Part shown: piece after piece, positions 1-5,895 of the stretch
Numbering within the stretch: the stretch's first letter is position 1
Layout: every line of letters starts with the position of its first letter
From: an uncultured Alphaproteobacteria bacterium
Lineage (GTDB): Bacteria > Pseudomonadota > Alphaproteobacteria > Caulobacterales > Hyphomonadaceae
Direction of reading: 5' to 3'
NCBI GenBank assembly: GCA_903831485.1
Contig: CAIKXW010000120.1
Location: 1-6,304, forward strand
Length of the DNA stretch: 6,304 bases
Made by a program: the position numbers and the translations under genes
Notes under the pieces: generated by a model
Told to the model about the DNA's origin: nothing
Seen by the model: only the letters and a program-made list of their open reading frames with translations
The model's database searches: none

Positions 1-528
1 ATCGATCACCGGGTCCGTCGCCAGCGCCTGCCCCTCGGCCAGCTCCGCCGAGATCGTCGTCGGCATGTTCTGCCACTCGGCATTCATCGGCCCGAAGACC
101 AGCAGCTGGAATCCCACCGCAATCGCCGCCAGCAGCCCCACTGCCGTCACCGTCTGCGGCAGCCACCTCTTGCGATTGACATAAGCCTTCGCCAGCTTGA
201 CCGAGAACGTATCGCGCGGCGGCTTGTAGACGAAACGCTGCTCCGCCAGCGCCTTCACGCCGTCCTTGAGAATGCGATCCGGAACCTCGATGCCCTGCGC
301 GCCATAGATCTCCTTGAGCCGCGCCACGAGCTGTTCCTCGCGCGCGGACTCATTGAGCTCCATGTCGACGATGCGCGTACGATGGCGCAAGGTGTCCACC
401 ACGTCCATCGCCATCATCACGTCGTCAAGCTTGCGGGGCTCTTCGACCATGGAGGCCGGCTTGAGGCCGGTTGGCGGCACGACAGGCGGGGTCTGCCCCG
501 TCCGCACCGGAACGGAAGTATCGCTCAT
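1..528 (-). CDS. Single-pass membrane protein, partial (C-terminus beyond the left edge), partner of the TelA-like gene
   Basis: The reading frame is open for 176 codons from an ATG at 526-528 to the window edge, so the C-terminus is missing. Residues 1-30 are a proline-rich, probably flexible tail. Residues 33-102 are charged and helical (LDDVMMAMDVVDTLRHR, then SAREEQLVARLKEIYGAQGI), presumably cytoplasmic. A basic stretch (NRKRW, about 118-122) precedes one hydrophobic segment at about 124-146, which suggests a single N-in membrane span with the remainder outside. There is no clear Shine-Dalgarno. The start lies 10 bases after the stop of the upstream coiled-coil gene, so translational coupling in one operon is likely. 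The layout recalls proteins annotated DUF6384, but that is memory and not a search. Function is unknown. It may anchor the upstream soluble protein to the membrane. Confidence 0.8.
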   Translation of the reverse strand, partial: MSDTSVPVRTGQTPPVVPPTGLKPASMVEEPRKLDDVMMAMDVVDTLRHRTRIVDMELNESAREEQLVARLKEIYGAQGIEVPDRILKDGVKALAEQRFVYKPPRDTFSVKLAKAYVNRKRWLPQTVTAVGLLAAIAVGFQLLVFGPMNAEWQNMPTTISAELAEGQALATDPVID

Positions 529-538
529 CGCGCGTCGA

Positions 539-1723
539 TCATGACGTGCGAACGGTCAGGGCCGCCGCCGCACCCTGTTCCACCAGCAGGGCCAAGCGGC
601 GCTTGCCGTCCTCCACCGCATCGCGGATCTCGGCCGAGTTCTGCGTCGACAGCTTGCGCATCTCCGCGATGATCCCGATCGAGCGCTCCTGGTAGCTCAC
701 AACCGAATCCACCAGCTTCTTCACAGCCGCCGCAGAAATCGTCGGGCCATAGCCCGCCTTAAGCGCCGCCTCCTGCACCTTTCCGCCGATCTCGGCGAGC
801 ACTTCCAGCGACTGATCCACGCCCTTCTTCATAGACTCCAGCGTCTGGGTCGATTCATGCAGACCGTGCATGCCCGTGAATGTCGCCGACAGCGCCGTGA
901 GCACGACCTCATTGGTGCCGAAGAACGACACCGACTGCGCATAGATGCGCTCCTTGGCGTTGGTGGTCTGCACCAGCCGCGCCATGATCACTTCCGACGT
1001 GTTGTAGCCAACCGTCAGGTTGTCCGAGAGATCCTTCGAGATCTGGTAGCGCTTCTCCTCCGCCTGCAGCCGCCGCAACTCCTCGTCGCGCGCCAGCTCC
1101 AGCTTCGACCGCTCCGCCGGCTCCGTGCCCGCATACGCCGCCACCGCATCCGACGCCGCCGTCATTTTCGCTTTGGCGTCTTCAAGCCTCTGCTCGGCCG
1201 TCTTCAGCACCTCAAGCGCCAGCACTTCCGACTGCTTCATCGCGCCGCGGAAATCCATGTACGCTTCGAGGATCAGGAATTCCTTCTCGATCTGGACCTT
1301 CGTGTCCTTCTGGACGTCGATATACGTGTCCTTGATCTTGTCGAACCGCGAGGCGATGTCGCCGCGCGAGAACTTCATCCACATATTGCCGACGCGCTCC
1401 ATCGTGGAGATCTTGCCGTCGGCATACTGCTCCACGAGGCTCTTCGCGTCGTCGCGGATCGAGTTGAACGCTGTGGTGATCGTCTCGTAGCGCTCGCCCA
1501 CCTTGATGGCCGAGATGTGCTCGCGCACCACCTCGTTGAACGTCGACGCCTGGTCCAGCGTCCGCGCGATCGTCGTCACCTTGTCCGGCGACAGCTCGGT
1601 GATCTGGTTGAGCAGCGCCACGACAGGCGCAGGATCGCTCTTTGTCTCGGGAAACAGGCCCAGCTTGCGAAGGCTGCCGACCGCCTTGTCGAGATACTGA
1701 AGAGCCGTGGGGCTGGACGCCAT
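539..1723 (-). CDS. TelA-like (toxic anion resistance family) helical coiled-coil protein
   Basis: This 394-residue protein is almost entirely helical, contains no cysteine, and shows no signal peptide or membrane span, so it is probably cytoplasmic. The central stretch 112-185 (containing FSRGDIASRFDKIKDTY, then a long charged helix) and the C-terminal half 235-380 (QTTNAKERIYAQSVSF, TALSATFTGMHGLHES, then a run of amphipathic helices) follow the pattern I associate with TelA/KlaA (COG3853). That match is by eye and distant. Coiled-coil character is strongest at about 140-230. The frame is open upstream to 1996. I chose the ATG at 1721-1723 because AGGGAG (complement of 1733-1738) lies 9 bases before it, and the upstream extension is low-complexity and overlaps the divergent gene. 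It is the first gene of a unit with the membrane protein at 528. TelA proteins are linked to tellurite and cell-envelope stress, but the true role is unknown. Similar proteins are sometimes labelled only 'cell surface protein'. Confidence 0.85.
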   Translation of the reverse strand: MASSPTALQYLDKAVGSLRKLGLFPETKSDPAPVVALLNQITELSPDKVTTIARTLDQASTFNEVVREHISAIKVGERYETITTAFNSIRDDAKSLVEQYADGKISTMERVGNMWMKFSRGDIASRFDKIKDTYIDVQKDTKVQIEKEFLILEAYMDFRGAMKQSEVLALEVLKTAEQRLEDAKAKMTAASDAVAAYAGTEPAERSKLELARDEELRRLQAEEKRYQISKDLSDNLTVGYNTSEVIMARLVQTTNAKERIYAQSVSFFGTNEVVLTALSATFTGMHGLHESTQTLESMKKGVDQSLEVLAEIGGKVQEAALKAGYGPTISAAAVKKLVDSVVSYQERSIGIIAEMRKLSTQNSAEIRDAVEDGKRRLALLVEQGAAAALTVRTS

Positions 1724-1732
1724 CTTGTTATT

Positions 1733-1738
1733 CTCCCT
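1733..1738 (-). promoter_or_regulatory. Ribosome binding site deciding the TelA-like start
   Basis: The minus strand reads AGGGAG here, followed by 9 bases and then the ATG at 1723. This is the only good Shine-Dalgarno near the N-terminus. It favours this start over the in-frame codons further upstream, which reach into the divergently transcribed peptidase gene. Confidence 0.7.
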
Positions 1739-1847
1739 GTCCCTCGCGCCGTCGGGGGATGCGCGGCGCATTACCACAATACGTGCCCCCTTCCCGTGTG
1801 TCTGCAAGGGCGTAGCGGCAGAATTTTTTCGAGAATCGATATCAGTT

Positions 1848-1878
1848 GCTCTGGCGGAGCCGCCGGAATAACCAGAGC
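1848..1878. promoter_or_regulatory. Inverted repeat GCTCTGG...CCAGAGC upstream of the peptidase
   Basis: GCTCTGG at 1848-1854 is a perfect inverted repeat of CCAGAGC at 1872-1878, with 17 bases between. A competing small hairpin, GGCGG/CCGCC, lies at 1853-1864. The repeat ends 8 bases before the ribosome binding site and follows the AT-rich patch, so it could be an operator for a dimeric regulator or a 5'-UTR hairpin. Seven base pairs can also arise by chance in GC-rich DNA. Confidence 0.3.
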
Positions 1879-1895
1879 GGCACGGCGGAGGCGTC

Positions 1896-2789
1896 ATGAA
1901 ACTCTTTTCCTTGATTCTGCCGGCGACCCTGCTCGGCCTGTCTGCGTGCGCTCTCTGGCCGACGCCAACGGCAACACCACAGCAACTCCTCTCCAACGTA
2001 GCCGCCTTCGCGCAGCCGACGCACGACGCGCGCTTTGAGGCGCTGAAAGCCCAGCTCGGCGCCGCTGGCCTCGCCTACACCGTGGAGGAATTCACCGGCC
2101 GCCGCGCCACGCCTGGCCGCAACGTGGTCGTCCGCACCGGCCCCGCCACCGGCAAGCAGATCCTGCTGACTGCCCATTACGATGCACTCGAAATGGAGGG
2201 CGGCAAGCTGGTCGACGGTGTCGTCGACAACGCCGGCTCCGTCGTTGCTATGATCGAAGCCACCCGCCGCCTCGCCGGCAAGACGAAACATCCTGTCACC
2301 CTCTTCCTCACAGATCAGGAAGAACTCGGTCTCGTCGGCGCGCGCGCCTTCATCACCTCCCACGGCGTCGAAGACATCGCCGCCGTCATCAACGCCGACA
2401 TCAACGCCAATGGCGATACGCTGATGCACGGCCTCAACAATGGCGCGCAGTCCGCCTTCATCACCGAAGCTGTCCGCGAGCTCTGCGCCGAGCTCAAACG
2501 CTCCTGCCTCGACTTCCCCGAATACCCGCCCAGCGACGACCGCGCCTTCTCCGCCGCCGGCGCCCCCACCGTCTCCCTCGGCCACCAGCCGAAAGCCGAA
2601 GCCGAAAAACTCCGCGCCTTCATGCTCAACCCGCCGAAATCCGCGCCCGACCCGGCCACCATCCCCGAAGTTCTCTCCCTTATCCACACGCCCAACGACA
2701 AGATCGATCGCGTCGAGCCGGCCACACTCGCCATGGCAGCCGATTTATTCGAGGCGCTGGTGCTGAAGCTGGATTCCCGACTGGAGTAA
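1896..2789 (+). CDS. M28-family zinc peptidase, predicted lipoprotein
   Basis: This 297-residue protein is an M28 metallopeptidase (aminopeptidase-like, dinuclear zinc). The N-terminus is a lipoprotein signal: MK, a hydrophobic core to about residue 15, and the lipobox LSAC with the lipidated Cys18. The mature protein is therefore tethered in the cell envelope facing the periplasm. The M28 metal and catalytic residues appear in order: H94 and D96 (AHYDAL), D111 as bridging ligand (VVDNAG), E142/E143 as catalytic base and ligand (DQEELG), D168 (INADIN) and H264 (IHTPND). The SDDRAF segment at 213-218 corresponds to the usual SDH, with the His replaced by Asp. The length fits a minimal M28 domain without PA or other accessory domains. 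GGAGG lies 4 bases before the ATG. It is the first gene of a pair with the 3-hydroxybutyrate dehydrogenase. The substrate is unknown; a free N-terminal amino acid of a peptide is the family norm. Confidence 0.9.
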   Translation: MKLFSLILPATLLGLSACALWPTPTATPQQLLSNVAAFAQPTHDARFEALKAQLGAAGLAYTVEEFTGRRATPGRNVVVRTGPATGKQILLTAHYDALEMEGGKLVDGVVDNAGSVVAMIEATRRLAGKTKHPVTLFLTDQEELGLVGARAFITSHGVEDIAAVINADINANGDTLMHGLNNGAQSAFITEAVRELCAELKRSCLDFPEYPPSDDRAFSAAGAPTVSLGHQPKAEAEKLRAFMLNPPKSAPDPATIPEVLSLIHTPNDKIDRVEPATLAMAADLFEALVLKLDSRLE

Positions 2790-2792
2790 TTG

Positions 2793-3569
2793 ATGCCCCA
2801 TACCGCCATCGTCACAGGCTCCACCTCCGGCATCGGTGAAGGCATCGCTCGCGCGCTCGCTGCCGCCGGCAACAACGTCGTGATCAACGGCTTCGGCGAA
2901 CCCGCCGCGACCGAAAAGCTCCGCGCCTCAATCGCTGCCGAACACAACGTGACCTGCCTCTACTCCAACGCCGACATGACGAAGCCCGAACAGATCGAGG
3001 CAATGTTCAGCACGGTGAAGGGGCAGCTCGGCCCCGTCGACATCCTCGTCAACAACGCCGGCGTCCAGCACGTCTCACCCGTGGAAGACTTTCCGGTCGA
3101 CAAGTGGAACCTCATCATCGCGCTGAACCTCTCGTCGGCCTTCCACACCACCCGCCTCGCCTGCCCCGACATGAAAGCGAACAAGTGGGGACGCATCATC
3201 AACATCGCGTCCGCCCACGCCCTCGTCGCCTCGCCGTTCAAGAGCGCCTATGTCGCCGCCAAGCACGGCATTCTTGGCTTCACCAAGTCGATCGCGCTAG
3301 AAGGCGCCCAGCACGGCATCCGCGTCAACGCCATCTGCCCCGGCTATGTCCGCACCGGCCTCGTCGAGAACCAGATCGCCGACACCGCGAAGGCCCGCGG
3401 CATCTCCGAGGAAGCCGTCATCCGCGACGTGCTCCTCGCCGCCCAGCCGACCAAGGAATTCGTGAAGGTGTCAGACGTCGCCGCCATGGCCGTCTTCCTC
3501 ACCACCGAAGCCGCCAACCAGATCAACGGCGCGGCGCTCTCCATCGATGGGGGATGGGTGGCGCAGTAG
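2793..3569 (+). CDS. bdhA: D-3-hydroxybutyrate dehydrogenase (short-chain dehydrogenase)
   Basis: This 258-residue classical SDR oxidises (R)-3-hydroxybutyrate to acetoacetate with NAD+ (EC 1.1.1.30), the step after polyhydroxybutyrate depolymerisation or in ketone-body use, in the cytoplasm. Visible motifs are the cofactor loop TGSTSGIG (8-15), NNAG (87-90), and the catalytic set N112, S140, Y153, K157. The substrate pocket matches the 3-hydroxybutyrate dehydrogenase subgroup: Q92, H142, K150 and Q194 sit exactly 2 residues below the residue numbers I recall for the Pseudomonas fragi enzyme. This separates it from generic SDRs such as FabG. The C-terminus (SIDGGWVAQ) is complete. The ATG at 2793 follows GGAG (2783-2786) at 6 bases. 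An in-frame TTG directly before it would add one residue. It is 3 bases downstream of the peptidase stop, so the two are probably co-transcribed and coupled, although no metabolic link is obvious. Confidence 0.93.
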   Translation: MPHTAIVTGSTSGIGEGIARALAAAGNNVVINGFGEPAATEKLRASIAAEHNVTCLYSNADMTKPEQIEAMFSTVKGQLGPVDILVNNAGVQHVSPVEDFPVDKWNLIIALNLSSAFHTTRLACPDMKANKWGRIINIASAHALVASPFKSAYVAAKHGILGFTKSIALEGAQHGIRVNAICPGYVRTGLVENQIADTAKARGISEEAVIRDVLLAAQPTKEFVKVSDVAAMAVFLTTEAANQINGAALSIDGGWVAQ

Positions 3570-3571
3570 CG

Positions 3572-4414
3572 TCAGACGAACGGCACAACCTTGTTGTCGC
3601 CGTCATGCCCGATATCGCACGCGCCGAGATAGCCGATGCCCGCGCGCCTGCACCAGTCTGCGACCAGGCCGCCGTCCGGAACGCGAAACACCGCCGTCGG
3701 ATTGTCATCCGCGGCCAGCCGCCCCTCGCGAATACCCACGCAGCGCCGCACATTGGCGTTCGACGTCACGTGAAAGAGAAACCGGTCGTAGCGATAGAGA
3801 TAATCCCCCACATCCTCGATCATCAGCACGCGTCCCTCGAAGTCCGGCTCCAGCGGCGTACCCAGCAACTGGCTCAGCACCGTCAGGTTGAACGCCAGCT
3901 TCGGCGTCTCCGCCCGCTCGCTTGCCTCCAGCGCCGCCGGATGCCCCTCCACCAGCCAGGCCAACGCCCGCGCCACCGCCTCACGCCCGCGCACCGTCCT
4001 GTCGAGATCGACCGGCATCGGCCCGTGCGCCACATTCAGAAACCCCGCGCGATGCAACGCCGCCAGCAGGAAACCCGTATCCGAATACCCCAGCCATTTC
4101 TTCCGCCGCGCCGCCGGCCCCAGCCGCCTTGCCGCCTCCTCCGCGATCCGGTTCGAGCCATAGCCCCCGCGCAGGAACCACATCGCGTCGATATCCTCGC
4201 GATCACCATACTCCAGCACCGCCGCCAGCCGCTGCGCGTCGCTCCCCGCGAAATGCCCCTCCGCCAGCCGGCACTGCGGATGCACCAGCAGCTCGACATT
4301 CCCGTCATACGTGGTCGCCACGAACGCACTTATCCGGTCGAGCAGGCCCTGGTCCCCCAGCACGCCGGCCGGCGCCACGACGCCAATGCGGAACGTCTTT
4401 TCACTTGACCCCAT
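3572..4414 (-). CDS. ldcA: LD-carboxypeptidase, peptidase family S66 (murein tetrapeptide carboxypeptidase)
   Basis: This 280-residue protein has the S66 LdcA fold. It would cleave the L,D bond between meso-diaminopimelate and terminal D-Ala in recycled murein tetrapeptides, giving tripeptide (EC 3.4.17.13). There is no signal peptide, so it is cytoplasmic. Landmarks are IGVVAPAG (10-17), FLRGGYGSNRI (80-90), LGYSD with the likely nucleophile S111 (108-112), AHGPM (129-133), MIEDVGDY with the likely triad Glu E200 (198-205), and IGHDGDN with the likely triad His H270 (268-274). The protein stops 10 residues after H270, whereas typical members have a further C-terminal strand of roughly 20 residues. 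The ATG at 4412-4414 follows GTGAGG (complement of 4420-4425) at 5 bases. A TTG start at 4453 would overlap the divergent ligase and is less likely. The gene converges on bdhA with 2 bases between stops and diverges from the Mur ligase. Confidence 0.92.
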   Translation of the reverse strand: MGSSEKTFRIGVVAPAGVLGDQGLLDRISAFVATTYDGNVELLVHPQCRLAEGHFAGSDAQRLAAVLEYGDREDIDAMWFLRGGYGSNRIAEEAARRLGPAARRKKWLGYSDTGFLLAALHRAGFLNVAHGPMPVDLDRTVRGREAVARALAWLVEGHPAALEASERAETPKLAFNLTVLSQLLGTPLEPDFEGRVLMIEDVGDYLYRYDRFLFHVTSNANVRRCVGIREGRLAADDNPTAVFRVPDGGLVADWCRRAGIGYLGACDIGHDGDNKVVPFV

Positions 4415-4440
4415 ACGCGCCTCACTGAGACATCCCGGAG
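4415..4440. promoter_or_regulatory. 26-bp divergent spacer between ldcA and the Mur ligase
   Basis: Only 26 bases separate the two start codons. The spacer has room for the ldcA ribosome binding site but not for two promoters, so the promoters must overlap each other or lie inside the opposite gene. On the plus strand GGAG (4437-4440) touches the ligase ATG with no spacing. An in-frame TGA at 4426-4428 means no earlier ligase start is possible. Co-regulation of the two genes from shared DNA is the natural inference. Confidence 0.5.
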
Positions 4441-5874
4441 ATGTCCGACTCAAAGACCACCCTTGCCCATACGGGACCGTACTTCTTCTGCGGCATCGGC
4501 GGCAGCGGAATGTTGCCCCTTGCCCTGATCGTGAAGGCCCGTGGCCACGATGTCGAAGGCTCGGACCGCTCGCTCGACGCCGGCCGCACCGCCGCCAAGT
4601 TCGACTTTCTGAAAGCCAGCGGCATCGGGCTCCACCCGCAGGACGGCTCCGGCGTAACGCGCCCCACCCAGCTCCTCGTCACCTCCGCCGCCGTCGAAGA
4701 CACCGTGCCGGACGTCGTCGCCGCAAAGGCCCTCGGCTGTCCGCAGGTCTCCCGCCCCCAGCTGCTCGCCCAACTTGTCAACTCGGCCAAGGTCTCGATC
4801 GCAGTCGGCGGCACGTCCGGCAAATCCACAACCACCGGCATGATCGCCTGGATCCTCTACGCCACGCGCCGCGACCCCACCGTGATGAACGGCGCCGTGA
4901 TGAAGAATTTCGTCGCTGGCGACTCCCCCTTCGCCTCCGCCATCGTCGGCGAAGGCGACATCTTTGTCTCCGAGGTTGACGAGAGCGACGGCTCCATCGC
5001 GCTCTACAAACCCACCATCGCCGTCCTCAACAACATCGCCCTCGACCACAAATCGATGGACGAGCTGCGCAGCCTCTTCACCGGCTTCGTCTCGAAGGCC
5101 CAGGTCGCCGTCTTCAACCTCGACAATGACGAGACCCGACGCCTGCACGAAACGCTGCAGCTCCCGAATGCGCTCACCTATTCGCTCAACGATACAAACG
5201 CCGACTTCACCATCTCCGACCTCATGACTCAGCCCGACGGCCAGTCCTGCATGGTCACCGAGCGCTCCACCGGCGAGCGCCAGCGCATCTGCCTGCAGAC
5301 GCCCGGCCGCCACAACCTCTCCAACGCTCTCGCCGCCATCGCCGCCGCCCGCGCCTGCGGCCTCGCCCTTCGCGAGGCAACCCTCGCCCTTATGAACTTC
5401 GTCGGCATCCGCCGCCGCCTTGAAGTTGTCGGCACAGCGAAAGACATCACCGTCATCGACGATTTCGGGCACAACCCCGACAAGATCGCAGCCACGCTCG
5501 CAACGCTCCACCAGTTCCCGGGCCGCTTGCTGGTCATGTGGCAACCGCACGGCTTCGGCCCCATCCGCCAGATGAAGGACGAACTGATCGAGATGTTCGC
5601 GCGCGACCTCGCCGCAAAGGACACGCTCATCATGCCCGAGCCTGCCTATTTCGGCGGCACGGTCGACCGCACCATGGGCTCCGCCGTCATCGCGCAAGGC
5701 GTATCAGCCCGCGGCAAGTCCGCCGTCGCCCTCCCCGACCGCGCCGCCTGCGGCGACAAACTCGTCGAGATGGCCCAACCCGGCGACCTCATCGTCGTGA
5801 TGGGCGCACGCGACGACACGCTTTCGGAATTCGCCGCCGACGTGCTGAAGCGCGTTGGTGAGAAGAACTTCTGA
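4441..5874 (+). CDS. Mur ligase family protein, MurC/Mpl-like (probable murein-peptide recycling ligase)
   Basis: This 477-residue cytoplasmic ATP-dependent ligase has the three Mur domains. The N-terminal UDP-sugar domain starts with GIGGSGM (18-24), as in MurC. The central ATPase domain has the P-loop GGTSGKSTT (123-131), the acidic motif SEVDESDGS (177-185, MurC-like) and LNNIALDH (196-203, Mpl-like). The C-terminal domain has GRHNLSNALAA (289-299), RRRLEVVG (324-331) with DDFGHNP (340-346, Mpl-like), QPHGF (368-372, MurC-like) and VMGARDD (453-459). MurC joins L-Ala to UDP-MurNAc; Mpl joins recycled tripeptide. Because LD-carboxypeptidase is divergently adjacent, I favour a recycling role, but a second MurC or another amino-acid ligase cannot be excluded. 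The usual P-loop His (GTHGKT) is Ser here, and the second His of DD(Y/F)xHHP is Asn. The ATG at 4441 is the only in-frame start after the TGA at 4426. The GGAG before it touches the ATG, so initiation may be weak. Confidence 0.88.
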   Translation: MSDSKTTLAHTGPYFFCGIGGSGMLPLALIVKARGHDVEGSDRSLDAGRTAAKFDFLKASGIGLHPQDGSGVTRPTQLLVTSAAVEDTVPDVVAAKALGCPQVSRPQLLAQLVNSAKVSIAVGGTSGKSTTTGMIAWILYATRRDPTVMNGAVMKNFVAGDSPFASAIVGEGDIFVSEVDESDGSIALYKPTIAVLNNIALDHKSMDELRSLFTGFVSKAQVAVFNLDNDETRRLHETLQLPNALTYSLNDTNADFTISDLMTQPDGQSCMVTERSTGERQRICLQTPGRHNLSNALAAIAAARACGLALREATLALMNFVGIRRRLEVVGTAKDITVIDDFGHNPDKIAATLATLHQFPGRLLVMWQPHGFGPIRQMKDELIEMFARDLAAKDTLIMPEPAYFGGTVDRTMGSAVIAQGVSARGKSAVALPDRAACGDKLVEMAQPGDLIVVMGARDDTLSEFAADVLKRVGEKNF

Positions 5875-5895
5875 ACTCGGTGTTGCTCCGATAGC

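Larger units (their letters stand above)
1724..1895. promoter_or_regulatory. Divergent intergenic region with promoters for both flanking units
   Basis: This 172-bp spacer must carry the start signals for both the minus-strand TelA-like unit and the plus-strand peptidase unit. For the minus strand, a weak candidate is TTGCAG (complement of 1802-1807) with TATTGT (complement of 1776-1781), but the 20-base spacing is too long for a good sigma-70 promoter. For the plus strand, the only AT-rich patch is about 1821-1844 (GAATTTTTTC... ATCGATATC), which is a plausible promoter core without a convincing consensus. A peptidase ribosome binding site, GGAGG, lies at 1887-1891, 4 bases before its ATG. 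The assignment of the region is logical; the individual promoter elements are guesses. Confidence 0.45.

Noticed and set aside
1724..1996. N-terminal extension of the TelA-like gene by 91 codons
   Set aside because: The extension overlaps the divergent peptidase start, has low-complexity composition, and the internal ATG at 1723 has the good ribosome binding site.
857..2038. Long plus-strand open frame opposite the TelA-like gene (393 codons)
   Set aside because: The translation is dominated by Arg, His and Leu, with no recognisable motif. It is the mirror of a GC-rich coding frame and runs into the start of the peptidase gene.
1842..2687. Minus-strand open frame opposite the M28 peptidase (281 codons)
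   Set aside because: It is Gly/Glu/Ala-rich, as expected from the complement of GC-rich codons. The plus strand has a complete enzyme with all metal ligands.
3104..4408. Plus-strand open frame across bdhA and ldcA (434 codons)
   Set aside because: It is Arg/His/Pro-rich and spans two well-supported genes in the wrong frames, with no motif.
4415..4453. Earlier TTG start for ldcA at 4453
   Set aside because: It would overlap the ligase coding sequence and adds 13 residues before the conserved IGVVAPAG strand. The ATG at 4414 has a well-spaced GAGG.
4450..5697. Minus-strand open frame opposite the Mur ligase (415 codons)
   Set aside because: It is Gly/Asp/Val-rich and antisense to a full three-domain Mur ligase. 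Its length is explained by codon bias.
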